A stretch of 64,000 nucleotides of DNA from Artemisia argyi. Taxonomy: Eukaryota; Streptophyta; Magnoliopsida; Asterales; Asteraceae. The position numbers and the translations under genes are program-made. The stretch is taken from assembly GCA_030686995.1 (NCBI GenBank), contig CM060703.1, positions 114,585,361 to 114,649,360 on the forward strand, written 5' to 3'. How positions within the stretch are numbered: position 1 is the first letter of the stretch; the number at the start of each line of letters is the position of its first letter. The notes below the pieces were generated by a model. The model was not told the DNA's origin and ran no database searches. It was given only the letters and a program-made list of their open reading frames with translations. Positions 45,216 through 56,223 of this stretch are shown one piece after another.

Positions 45216-45917
45216 ATGAAGCACAAATGTTTCGTAGCTCAAGCATCTAATGAAGTATGTCTAGGAGTAGATTTGGAGCCCGATGAATGGATAAAGGATA
45301 GTGGATGCTCAAGACACATGACGGGGAATCGCAAGCTATTTTTTACATACAAGGCGTATAATGGAGGTAACGTTGTTTTTGGTAGCGATCGTCGTGGAAA
45401 AATCATAGGCAAAGGTACGATCTCTCAAGACTTTCTAACTATTGAAAATGTTGAACATGTAGATAATCTAACATATAACTTGCTTAGTATAGGTCAAATA
45501 TGTGATAATAAGTGTAGGGTTACCTTTATCGATAAAGATAGTGAAATAATTAAGAATGAGAAAGTCATAGGTAGAGGAATTAGGAATGGACGTATATATG
45601 TTATGAAACTAGGAGACAAACCGGAAGATAGGATATGCTTAGCAACTCTAGATGAAAATTCCACCTTGTGGCATAGGAGATTAGGTCACGCTAACATGCA
45701 ACAATTACAATCTTTAGTCTCTAAGGAACTAGTTAGAAACTTGCCTAGTCTAAGATATGATCAACATTTTTGTGACGCTTGTAAAATTGGAAAACAAACA
45801 CACGCTATTCAAAAAGCTAAAAATATGGTATCCACTACTAGATGCTTAGAATTACTTCACATGGATCTTTTTTGTCCATCCGCAGTGCGGAGCTACAGTG
45901 GCAACGTTACATCTTAG
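45216..45917 (+). pseudogene. Copia protease, pre-integrase zinc region and start of integrase
   Basis: A continuous 233-codon reading. WIKDSGCSRHMTGN is the protease active site (Asp-Ser-Gly). NLLSIGQICD and a LWHRRLGHANMQQLQSL block lead to FCDACKIGKQTH, giving the HHCC zinc-binding set. LLHMDLFCP holds the first integrase Asp (near 45860). Two small indels between about 45893 and 45945 shift the frame out and back. Confidence 0.82.
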
Positions 45918-46484
45918 TTGTAGTAGACGATTATTCACGATACATGGACTAGGTTCTTAAGTGATAAAACCGAAGCCTTTGAGAAATTTGAGAAATTTAG
46001 TAAAATGATTCAAAATAAATTAGGATGCTCAATAGTATCAATTAGGACGGACCAAGGTAGGGAATTTGACAACGAAGTACAATTCGGAAAATATTGTGAT
46101 TTAAATGGAATATCTCACAACTTTTCCGCTCCTCGTACTACTCAATCAAATGGGGTAGTAGAAAGGAAAAATAGGTCTTTACAAGAAACGAGTAGAACAG
46201 TGCTAAATGAGTAATCTATCCCACAAAAGTTTTGGTGTCACGCCGTAGATACATAAACGTTTATACTTAATAGGGTTTCTATTAGACGAATATTAGGAAA
46301 AACTCCTTATGAGTTATTAAGAGGTAGAAAACCAAATATAGGCTACTTTAGAGTATTCGGAAGTAAATGATTTATCCTTAATACAAAAGATTACCTTACT
46401 AAGTTCGACCCTAAGTCATACAAAGGAATTTTTCTAGGATATTCACAAAGTAGTAAAGCATATATAATTTTAAATAAACATACT
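45918..46484 (+). pseudogene. Copia integrase core
   Basis: After the frame break the same frame returns at about 45945 with FLSDKTEAFEKFEKF. IRTDQGREFDNE holds the second Asp, and SNGVVERKNRSLQE the catalytic Glu. Stops follow at 46212, 46254 and 46368. The PYELLRGRKPNIGYFRVFG block is the usual integrase C-terminal signature. All three catalytic residues are present in the DNA, but the frame is broken. Confidence 0.78.
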
Positions 46485-47374
46485 ATGAAAGTAGAAGAAT
46501 CATTAAATGTAACATTTGATGAAACTCCTCCACCATCCAAAATATTACCTTTAGAAGATGATGATGTGATTGAGGAAGAAGCTATTGAGGTTAGTAAAAG
46601 TAAGCCCTTAGGAAATGATAATGAAGTAGAAACATTAGAAGAAAATGAGATTGTAAATATTAAGGAATCAAAATCACATCCTTTAGGTAACATCATAGGT
46701 AATTTAAATCAAATAACCCTTAGATCACAAGCGCAAGACGAAAGTAACTTCTTTTGCTTTGTGTCAACAATAGAACCTAGGAATGTAAATGAAGCCTTAA
46801 AGGATGAAAGTTGGATTATGGCTATGCAAGAAGAATTAAATCAATTTAAAACAAATGATGTTTGGGAACTAGCCCCAAATCCTTGGAATGTGACCATAAT
46901 AGGAACCAAATGGGTATTTAGGAATAAACTAGATGAGAATAGAATAGTAACTAAGAATAGAGCTAGATTAGTGGTCCAAGGTTATAATCAACAAGAGTTA
47001 ATTGATTATGACGAAACCTATGCTCCGGTAGCTAGACTAGAATCTATTAGAATACTCCTAGCTTATGCTTGCGCCCTAGATTTTAAGTTATATCGAATGG
47101 ATGTGAAGAGTGCATTCCTCAACGGTTTTATCAATGAGGAGGTTTATGTGGCACAACCTCCGGGATTCATTAACTTCACAAAACCTGATTATGTTTATAA
47201 ACTCAAGAAGGCTTTATATGGACTCAAACAAGCCCCCAAGGCTTGGTATGATTAATTAAAAGCATTTCTTATTAAACACGATTATTCCATGGGAAAGGTA
47301 GATAACACTCTCTTCACTAAAAAGAAAAACCCGAATCTCATCATTGTTCAAATATATGTCGATGATATTATATT
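46485..47374 (+). pseudogene. Copia reverse transcriptase, N-terminal two-thirds
   Basis: The variable acidic integrase-RT linker leads to the NVNEALKDESWIMAMQEELNQF block, TKWVFRNKLDE, RLVVQGYNQ, PVARLESIRILLAYA, MDVKSAFLNGFINEEVYV and LKKALYGLKQAPKAWYD. A TAA lies at 47253-47255. The YVDDIIF catalytic box is the last thing before the insertion at 47375. Confidence 0.83.
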
Positions 47375-47934
47375 TGCATTAATTGCACTAACTTGTCAAC
47401 TTTTACTCCTCTCTTATGCTACCTATTTATACATAAATTTGAACAACCCTATTATACAATGGACCTAAGTGTTCCTCAATAAAATCTTGATAGATTTTAT
47501 TCTCTGGCAAGGGAAACTTCTTTGGGTTAAGTCCAAAAGGCACTTTCTGATGACATCCTGGTTTTAACCATTTGAGGAAAGTTTGACCTTAAAGTGATAA
47601 AGCACTTTAGTGAAACAGATCAAACTTTCCCGCCCAGTCCCGCCAAAACTTCAGTCTTCTGGTCATCAGTCTTCAGTACCATGAAGTTGTTGAGGAGTCT
47701 TGGGGTTCAGTGAGTTATTGTCATCCTTACTGAACCCATCACCTTCTTTTTGGCTTAGATCACACTTCACTGAGTTCCGCCTCACTGAATGGAGAACCTT
47801 TCTTCTTAGGCTCGGTCTAAGCATCCTGAAGATGACTCACTCAGTTACTGTTCACTCAGTGACTTGTTTTCACTTAGGTTATTTTACGTTCAAATCCTTG
47901 TTAGAAGAAGATTGGGGAATTCAGTGACCCAACA
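47375..47934 (-). repeat. Minus copia 3' LTR
   Basis: 560 bp; minus strand TGTTGGGTCA (47934) to TTAATGCA (47375). A TGTATAAATAGG box lies at about 47420-47431. The CACTGA/TCAGTGA word is repeated many times in the U3 (47640-47930), a compositional trait also seen in the neighbouring extra ORF. The reading at 47700-47927 is on the wrong strand and unsupported. Confidence 0.75.
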
Positions 47935-48130
47935 ATCTCCCCCAATTTGAACATACAAATAGCCTAAGTGTTTCTTAATTCAGTGTGAGTTGGCAGGGGT
48001 CTTCATCTCTTACTGAATGTTGTTGTAATTATAAGTCGGATACATAATTTAAACAAAAACATCAAAGTTTATTCATAGTTATTACAAGTCCTACAAATTA
48101 CAAAAAAAATAAAAAGATAGATGTTGCAGA
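47935..48130 (-). other. Polypurine tract and 3' non-coding spacer of the minus copia
   Basis: AAATTGGGGGAGAT on the minus strand immediately precedes the LTR. The 180 bp between it and the ORF stop hold nothing else I can identify. Confidence 0.7.
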
Positions 48131-49197
48131 TCAGATGTTCAGGTGGTATCCAAGGTTTTCAATCTTTGCTTTCTTTGATCTGAGTAGGTGTCTTTCAGGA
48201 TGTTCAGTGATCATTGCTTCCAAGTCCTGGCAGAATCTTTTGTTCTCATCACTCTTGTTGGGGGACGCCAACATGAGGTACAGGAGCATTGCTTTGATTC
48301 CTACCTTATCCATATCAGAACACCTTTGGAACGCCAAGCTTCCATACTCATCAGTGAAGCATAAGCCTCTTTCAGGAGCTTCAAGGACCGCATTGTTCAC
48401 GAACGTGATCCCTTCAGGAAGCGACCTGTCACATTCTAACCCTGGTACTTTGATCTCAGGCTCCATCTCAATCTGCTTCCTTTTCCTCTTGGAAGCCTTC
48501 GATGAAGCAGTCTCTTTTGCTGAGTCAGGAAAGAGTGAGGGAATGTCAAGAGCCTCAGGCATTGCTCTCAGTCTGTCATACCTATCCTTCAGTGATTCGA
48601 GAAGTTTAGGTACCACAACATTGTTCTTTTGGCAATGATAGAACGAAGCTCATCAAGCTCAGTGATGCCAAAGTCAGCAAACTTGAAAGGCTTATGGATG
48701 TCAAGTATTCTTTTATCACGTCCCCTGAAGACGGTGACCACTGCAGGATCGGTGTTCCTGTGGATTTGAATGTCAGTGATCATTTTAGGTCTTAATCTTT
48801 CTTTCATCACCCAAGTATACTTTTCGATCCTGTGTTTTCTGATTTGAGCATCCTTCCTGAGCTTGTTTTCCCTTTCCCTTTTGAGAGCATTCAGCTCTTC
48901 TTCCTGAGCCTTTTTAAAGGCTGCACCAGCTTGTTTAGTTGCTAGTGCCTCAGTATTCAACCCAATCTTTTCAGCTTCCTCATGAATAGCCTGAATGAGA
49001 ACAGGCTTGCTCATTTTCTCTTCTTCAGCCACCTTTAGTAGTGTCTCAGTACTTTCCATGTGAACTTCTATTTTGTCATGAGTGAGATATTGTACTACAC
49101 CATTGATTTCAAACGCGACTCTGATAGGTTCATCAGGGTCATGTCTGACCACGGTTGAGGCTGGCCTGAGCACAATTTCAGGACTAGAGGTGGTAGC
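48131..49197 (-). pseudogene. Copia extra ORF, C-terminal part
   Basis: Continues the protein cut at 60117 by T4; the TSD gtagc is shared (49193-49197). Two frames: 49197 to about 48625, then about 48620 to 48131, with the change in an A-run (GCCAAAAGAAC). The first has a Lys/Arg/Glu-rich helix-forming stretch (EEELNALKRERENKLRKDAQIRKH in two blocks). The second has a basic KRKRKQIEM cluster that could be a nuclear signal, and a compact C-terminus (GLCFTDEYGSLAFQRCSDMD). No enzyme motif. Function unknown. Confidence 0.65.
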
Positions 49198-50544
49198 TGA
49201 TGAGGCGAAAAATGAACCATTTTTAAAGGGTCATTTAAGCCCGGAATTGAATTTATTTGATCAAATATTGCCCTAAATCGTTCCTTTTGTGATTTTAGGT
49301 ACTTTGGGAGTGAAATCTGGAAAAGGAAGCAATTCAGACGTTTTTGGAGCATAAAAGTGAAGAAAACGCCAAAGTCTTAATTTTCCTTGCTGGGAACAGT
49401 AGGTGACGGCGTCAAGAGTACCATCCTGACGGCGTCAAGAGTAAATTGCATGACGGCCCAGTACAAACATGAAGGCGTCACGAGGAAGAGCGTCAAGAGT
49501 TAAACACGTGACGGCCTGGAAGAGCTTAACACATGACGGCGTCAGATGTAGATCAAGGCAATCCGAGAATTATTTTGGCGGCGAGATAACGGCGTCACCT
49601 ATTTGGTCTTGACGCCGTCAGCCTCTATTTCCTATATATAGTTTTCTAATTTTCACACATAAAAGGAGGAAGTTTTGGAGAAACCCTAAGGCCGAACCTA
49701 TTACGAATTTTACAGGTTTTCAAGGGTTTTCAGCCCTTGAACCCTTGCATGTGTAATTAAGATAATTGTTCTTCTAATTCAATCAATATGTCTATGTGTT
49801 GGTTGTCTATATCTTGTTCTTGTCTTGATTCCACCATGATAGGCTAGATCTATTTTGTGTTTTCTTAGATCTAATGAAACCTAGATGTTGATTATGTGTT
49901 GATTACTTGTTTATGGTTGTATTGGATGAATGATTTCAATGTTAGGCTTAAGAAAACTGGCAGATCTCCAAATGGTAACATGCTTGAACGTCTTAGGAAA
50001 CATGAACCGATGTGTACTAGATTTTATTGGTTGTATTTAATGCATGAGTAAATTCTAATGATCCCATGTTAGGAGCTTCTTAGCCGGCTCGACATAGGAG
50101 TGAAGTAGGCACTCATAGGATTGGGGAGTTAAGTACGCCACCCCATGAATGGTATTAAGGAATACAATCCGTCATCCACACAATTTCTCCACTTATTGCT
50201 CACAACCTTAGTTTAATTTAGTTTATTTTCATTTCTAGTATTTTATTTTGATTGCATCTTTAGTATTGGGTTAGTTGACTAGCAACTAATTTCGCCCAAA
50301 TCCTTCAAACCCGAGATTTTACTTGCTTTTATTAAAATATAAAAATACAAAAATAATCATCTCTCATCTCTAGAACTAGTAATTAGGTTTTCTAATCCTA
50401 GCGACACTATTCCTAGCTGAACGATCAATCCCCCGGTACTTGTCACTATACTATACTACAACGATCAGGTACACTGCCTGGTGGGGGTTGTAAGCATCTC
50501 GAGATCCTTCGAGAGGTAAAGCCTGGTGCAATCCCCACGCATCA
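49198..50544 (+). repeat. T4 5' LTR
   Basis: 1,347 bp, TGATGAGGCG...CACGCATCA. The TGACG array is at 49404-49620, and CTATATATAG at 49632-49641. It lacks 63 bp present in the 3' LTR (about 59689-59751). Confidence 0.92.
49404..49641 (+). promoter_or_regulatory. TGACG palindrome array and TATA box, T4 5' LTR
   Basis: Four intact TGACGSCGTCA palindromes plus half-sites (TGACGGCC, GAGCGTCA). One palindrome is mutated to TAACGGCGTCA relative to the 3' LTR. CTATATATAG follows the last site by 11 bp. The core TGACG is the known target of plant TGA-class bZIP factors; use here is inferred. Confidence 0.6.
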
Positions 50545-50550
50545 AGTTTT

Positions 50551-50570
50551 TGGCGCCGCCAGCCCGGGGA
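50551..50570 (+). promoter_or_regulatory. T4 primer-binding site (tRNA-Asp, imperfect)
   Basis: TGGCGCCGCCAGCCCGGGGA resembles the tRNA-Asp site but has two extra bases in the middle. The first eight bases, which pair with the tRNA 3' end, are exact. Confidence 0.65.
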
Positions 50571-50727
50571 ATAGTTATTGTCTAGGTTAGAATCTCTTTT
50601 TATTAGGTCTACTTGCTAGATTCCTTTCTAGTAAGACTTTATTTTTATTTTTAGGTTTTCTTTAGTCTATCTTTTTCTTCGTGCCTTTGTTAGTAAATTA
50701 AATTCATTGACTATTCCGTTGGCCATT

Positions 50728-51381
50728 ATGGAGAACGCGAATCCACCAAGTCCGACACTAGAATATTACCAGAAAAAATATAATTACACCAGTTTGGATA
50801 TACCAAGATGGACGAATGAAATGAGGCGGACAGGATCTTATATTGATTTTATTGAGTACCTTGAGAAAAGAGGCCAAGTGCATAAGACTTTTAAAGAATT
50901 CACCTTAGGAGCTCCATCAAACACTCAAAATGCCTCACTAAGTGAAACCTATGCACCATATGAGCCTTCACCTAGGATAGTTTCGTATGAGCCACCTAGC
51001 TGCATGTCATGGTTAGGCCCTACCAGAATACATGATGAACAGATAGGTGACCTTGATGTGATGGAGGATGTAGCCGAACATGATCACATTGATAAAAAAG
51101 ACCTAGGTTTTATGATCGATGATGATGAATCTCAAGATACAGATGATGAATCTTTTGGGCAATTTGTATATAGCAGTCAGAATATTGAGGATGATCCTTA
51201 TGATTCGGACATAGAAGTTGAGATGCCTAGAGAAGCACGTGAGATACTTGGGAAAATGTTAGGGTTAGATTATAATAAAACACATGTTGAGGATATAGGT
51301 GATTTTAACACATGGAATGGTGAAGTAAATAACATGAGCCCACAAAGTACCCCACAAGTCCTACCATCATTTGAGGCACAT
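50728..51381 (+). CDS. T4 acidic protein, first half (interrupted)
   Basis: ATG at 50728 is the first after the primer site. It is 218 codons in a clean frame up to the solo LTR, where TGA appears only because of the insertion. The N-terminus holds a compact Tyr/Trp-rich part (residues about 10-50: EYYQKKYNY, DIPRWTNEM). A long acidic tail follows (DDDESQDTDDES, DIEVEMPREAREIL). There is no signal peptide or membrane segment. It does not resemble the Gag of T2/T3 by eye. The frame continues exactly at 55570. I recall similar hypothetical proteins from daisy-family genomes, of unknown function. Confidence 0.7.
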
Positions 51382-54300
51382 TGATTCGCCTCAAACAGTC
51401 AGATAATTATTGATCAGCCACTTGTGAATGGCCAACTATAATAGTCAAACAGCCGAGGCAAATGCTTCCAAGGAATACAATGTTTTCCCGGGTCGTAAGT
51501 CCCAACGAGGTGTGCGATGTGATATTATAAACGAAGCTGTGATCAAGTGAATCTGAACAGGGAATGGTATAAAAGTGTGTGATTTAAACTAGGGTTTTAC
51601 AACATAAAATAACTATTAAAATGATTATGTAAAACCTAGATATCTAAAACGTTTAAACGTACACCAATTTAAAATCAGACGCGACTGCGTACTGAGAAAA
51701 AGGTGAGTTTTAATAAAAATAAACTACAGGGGTTAAAAATGACAATTCTATAAACTTAAACTTAAAATAAAATTAAATTGAAAAGAAAACTATTTTTAAG
51801 ATTATTATATTATTTATTATTAATTATTTAATTAATAACTATTTAACTATTTAATTAGAAAATTATAAATACTACAAATTAAACTAAAAACTTATAAAAA
51901 TATTTTCTAAACCTAAAATAGAACTTGAAGAAAGTATAAAAAATAAAAATAAATCTTTTTGTCTTTTTATAAACTTTTTATTAATTAAAAACTATTTATA
52001 TTAATTAAACTATTTAAACTATTTCAAATTACAAATAATACTAAAATGACTTGGAAAATTAAGAAAATTTTAATAAACCTAATTAACCATCATAGGAATC
52101 CTAAAAAATTATAAAAACTTTATTTTATGTATTTATAAACTAGTTTACTAATTATTATTCTATTTATTATTTAATTACCAATTATACTAATTAAATTATA
52201 AAAACTATTAAATGAACAGTATAAATCACAAGAAAATTTCTAAAATTATCTTATGACTTATAGAAGCTAGGAAAAATATAAAATATAGGTGTTACTATAT
52301 AAAAACTAATTATGCTAATTAAAACTTATTTATTTATTAATTACTAATAAAACTATATTTAAATCTAATAAATATCAAATGACAATATAAAAATCTAAGA
52401 AAATTATTTAAATTAATTTAACCTAAAATGAAATTAATAAAAATATAAAAACACAAATTACTTAATAAAAATGTAAAAATGAAAATTAAAATTAAATTAT
52501 ATTAAATAGAAACTATCACTTAATTTTATATTGTTTTTTCTGGATTTTTATTTTACAAAACTATATTATATATAAAAATAAGTAACTTTTGTAAAAACAA
52601 CTAATTTCTAGCTTAATAATAAGCACTGTGGAAGCTTATTGCTACCACAGTTGACTTTGGTTGACTGAGATGGAAAATAAGCTCAAATGAGCTTATGTGG
52701 GACCCACTTTGGATATTTCTGGTTCTAATAAGATATTTGGACTTGTCAAAGCTTAATTTAACTAAATAAGCTCAGTAGATAAGCTAAAAAATCAAAATAA
52801 GCTAATCCAAAACTCCAAAGCAACACAGAATGGGGACAAAGTTTATGGGTCTTTCTAGGTGGGGTCCACTGAGGCACAGGTCAAACAAATGGTCAATCTA
52901 AGATCTATGGTAGGAGGGGGGTTGTATGGAACTGGTTTTATGGTGTGGGGCCCACTGGGTTGGTCACAAAACACCACCAAAGGTGGTGTTGTGACTGAGT
53001 CTGAACTGAGCAGGGCAACACCTTGCCCTGCAGTTGTGTTTAGGGTTGAGTGGGGCCCACTTACAAAAATCCTAAAAATATAAAAATGGTGGGATACTAA
53101 AGTTGATGTGGTAGAGAACAATTCCACAAAATTTCAAAGTCTAGATCCTTATAATAAAATCTACAAAATTCCCACAAGTTTTGTGAAAATCTGAGAAGTG
53201 TATTTTGACTTTTTAAGAAACTTTGAACTAGTTGACTTTTATGGATTTCTAATCACTACTACTGATTGATAATGTTATTTTAAGCTAAACTAAGACTAAA
53301 TTGAGCTACTTGAATCACTTATGAACATTTGAGCAAGGATTTGTATGTTAACTGTGTAACAGTTAACCATGATTGATGTTTGCTAGTGATTTTGACTTTT
53401 AGATGTTTAAGACCTAAGTTTAAGACTACTTATTACCTAAAAATACTTAACTAAGCATGTAAGAACCAAAAACAACAGCTGATACTTAGAACCAAGGGGT
53501 GAAATACCCTAATCCAAACACTACCTTATAACTATTAAAATGAGATTTTTAAAGCTAATGATGTATTTAAGCCACAACACAGATTCAAAACACTAAATTA
53601 TGATATTGTAAGATTAAATTAATCTAAATCAACTACTACACAGGCATACACCTCAGGTTTGTCAAAAATGAGGTATCCACTGTGTAATCTTTGATTTTTT
53701 TAGTACCAAATGAATCCAAAGAACAAGTGATTGAGTCTAACCTATATTATAAGTAACAAATATCTAATAAACTTATAAGAACAATGATTAAATAGTAACA
53801 AGCATGATCAAAATAAAAACATAATATTGAAATATTGCTTACAATTGGTAATAAGCTGAGATGTGATGAAACAAGAACAAATGACCAACCTAATACCTCC
53901 CACAAGGTTTCTATTACCCAATCAATCCAGAATCACACCTTGCTCAGTCCATCTTCATGATCTTCCTTCAATTTTTTATTTTTTTCTTATTTATTTGATT
54001 ATTTTTGGTATTTTTGTTTTATGAACTAAACAGAAAACTGAGGTGTATAAAAACTTAAATAAGCTTTGTCAAGGCTTAATTGAGCTTCTGAACTTACTTA
54101 ATAACAACTAACAATAACAAACAACTTTTTGAGATTTTTGAGCAAACTTGAAAATGGCATGAATTGAGATAACAACCGAAAACTGAAATTGATTGCTTAA
54201 AAAGTTTAAGGATACATAGAAATAACTTAATTGATTGCTTACAAGCTCAGAATTACACTGAAAGATTAAAATTACACTAATCGATACTAAAACTAAACTA

Positions 54301-55564
54301 ACTAATCTAATGCTTTTCATCCTCTGCTTTCTTTCCCATTTGTAGCCCTCTTCTGAGTTTGTGGGACCCACTGGGGTATTTCCCACCACATCCTAGCCAT
54401 TGATAAAGTCCAAGTCATCCCAGCCGTTTAAATTCATAACTTGGCGCCAAAGTCTCAATTGAGTACTGTGGATTGCGTGGAGCTGATTTTAGGGCATTTA
54501 AGGTTTGTTGGAGTGTTGTGGAGGTGGAGGGATAAGGTTGGATAGCTGGGGGTGAGGTGGAGGTGGAATACTAGGTGGTATGGTGGTCTGAGTGATGGTG
54601 GTATTTTGGGAGGGAAAGAGATACGGGGTGGTTTTGGTTTTGTTGGGTTGATCGGGTTTTGACCAAGGGGACTGGGCTTAGGATTGGGCTGGAAAAGGGT
54701 GGGCTAGTTTTAGTGTTGGGTTTTGTTTGGTTTTAGTAAAATAACAAAAGGGTCCGTTTGTATTGTTAACTAACAAGGACCAAAATTGTAATTTGGGCAA
54801 AGTTTGGGGTCTAATTTAGGTGACTTTCCAAAGTTCAAATAAGGGTCCAAATTATCACATGTGAATAGTACCAAGGCAATAAAGATAAATTTCCATGTTT
54901 TAAATACCCGGGGACTAAAACTGACAAACCTTCAAACTTGAGGGACTAAATGTGTAATTTATTCAAAACTTTCTCCCAGGGACTAATAGTTACAATTATG
55001 AATTCCCTAGGACCCTTAATGATAATTTTTCCATTTTGAACACCCAGGGACTAAAACTGTCAAGTTTGAAACTTTGAGGGACATGTTTTGCCAAACTGTG
55101 AAACTTCAGGGACCAATCATGTAAATTCACCAAACTTATCACCCAAGGACCATTCCTGCAAAAGATTATTAGTATAAGGACCAAAATTGATTTTCTCAAA
55201 GTTTTTACATCCCAGGGACCATTTCTGTCAATTTCCAAAGTTGAGGGACTAAACTTGTAATTTTATGAAACTTTGCACCAAAGGACTAAATATGTAACTT
55301 TATGATTAAAAAGGACCTTTGATGACATTTTCATGTTTTTAGAATAACTAGGGACTAGTTTTGACAATTTATGAAACTTGAGGGACTGAAACTGCCAATT
55401 ATGCAAACTTTGTACGTTTTTCATTTGTTTTTGCATATTTTGTATTTGAAACATATAAAACACACCTTTAAGATATTTTAAGTATTTTGATACATATTTG
55501 AGTGTTTTTGTATGTTTTGGCAGTTCAGATTGGTATAAAATGATGAGTATTTAGACACTCATCA
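51382..55564 (-). mobile_element. Solo Athila LTR in the T4 ORF
   Basis: 4,183 bp. Minus strand TGATGAGTG at 55564 to CGAATCA at 51382, with a perfect TSD cacat (51377-51381 and 55565-55569). It has the terminal hairpin TGATGAGT...ACTCATCA, the GGGACTAA tandem zone (54770-55400), a GCAGGGCAA/TTGCCCTGC hairpin (53010-53031) and the CACACCTCGTTGGGA block (about 51497-51511). The left 1.2 kb (51700-52620) is extremely A/T-rich with nothing else visible. Short readings (e.g. 52855-53127) are not conserved. It is longer than the LTR at 3731. Confidence 0.9.
54770..55400 (-). repeat. Diverged tandem repeats built on AGGGACTAA
   Basis: About 14-15 imperfect units of 35-50 bp, with AGGGACTAAAxxTG and a CAAxxTTTGAAACTT-like spacer, in the U3 of the solo Athila LTR. 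On the other strand the motif is the TTGGTCCCT of the LTR at 3900-4230. Confidence 0.75.
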
Positions 55565-55569
55565 CACAT

Positions 55570-56223
55570 ACACCGCCCGTGACTTACCCGGAAGAAGTAG
55601 AAGAGACTATAGGAACCCCAATTGAGGTAGAACCCTTGAACCAAACACAACTAGAGGATATAGGTTTGAATACTTATAATGATAATCTTACTCTGAGTTC
55701 TAGGGAAGTTCCTAGTTTTGATGAACCGGAGCCTCAACCAAAACCGTTACCTAATCTTCCATCCTTGGATGAAAATTTAGGAATTGAAATAGGTTCCGAT
55801 CCACCCATTAAACCATATTATCCGGGTAGTCTTAGGATAAAGGTAGTGGAGTCTAAGCCTTGTAGAGAGGAAGCCAATATAGGAGTGGAAAATGACCTTA
55901 CATGTTTACATCAACCATTCATGATTGATCATAAGAAACATTATGGGTTTAAACCGGGTTTATTAGGTCAAGATGGATTCCCAACTAGGAATCTCTCGAA
56001 GTTGATAGAAGATGATCCCTTTCTAAGAGAAAATCTTAATCCGTCCACTAACCCAGTTGAATTAGGTAAGGTTATGATGAGAGGAGCACGACCCTTTGAG
56101 CATATAATTCATCCACCACTCTTTCCTCACATGGCATATTTCCACCCTAAGGGTGTGTATCGCTACTTTCACCCACACTTAATCCTAAGTGTAGGGAAAA
56201 CTTCCCTTTTATCCGTTAAATAA
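55570..56223 (+). CDS. T4 acidic protein, second half
   Basis: In frame with 51381 once the solo LTR and one TSD copy are set aside. 218 codons to TAA 56221-56223. Pro/Glu-rich first part (EPEPQPKPLPNLPSLDENLG); then KPYYPGSLRIKVVES, a KHYGFKPGLLGQDGFP block and the C-terminal HIIHPPLFPHMAYFHPKGVYRYFHPHL block rich in His, Pro and aromatic residues. The last could be metal- or nucleic-acid-binding (guess). No stop or shift across the whole reading, unusual among this window's elements. Confidence 0.7.
   Translation, partial: TPPVTYPEEVEETIGTPIEVEPLNQTQLEDIGLNTYNDNLTLSSREVPSFDEPEPQPKPLPNLPSLDENLGIEIGSDPPIKPYYPGSLRIKVVESKPCREEANIGVENDLTCLHQPFMIDHKKHYGFKPGLLGQDGFPTRNLSKLIEDDPFLRENLNPSTNPVELGKVMMRGARPFEHIIHPPLFPHMAYFHPKGVYRYFHPHLILSVGKTSLLSVK

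Larger units (their letters stand above)
43225..47374 (+). mobile_element. SIRE-like Ty1/copia retrotransposon (plus), cut in its RT
   Basis: 5' LTR 43225-44497 (TGTTGATA...TTTCGACA), primer site for initiator tRNA-Met (TTGGCATCAGAGC, 44499-44511), decayed gag, protease-integrase, RT up to YVDDIIF at about 47374. There a second copia element is inserted. The remaining RT, RNase H and 3' LTR lie beyond the window. It is inserted in the T3 3' LTR. Confidence 0.85.

Noticed and set aside
52855..53127. Overlapping short ORFs on both strands in the solo Athila LTR
   Set aside because: No family resemblance, not conserved in other LTRs; they arise from a G/C-richer patch.
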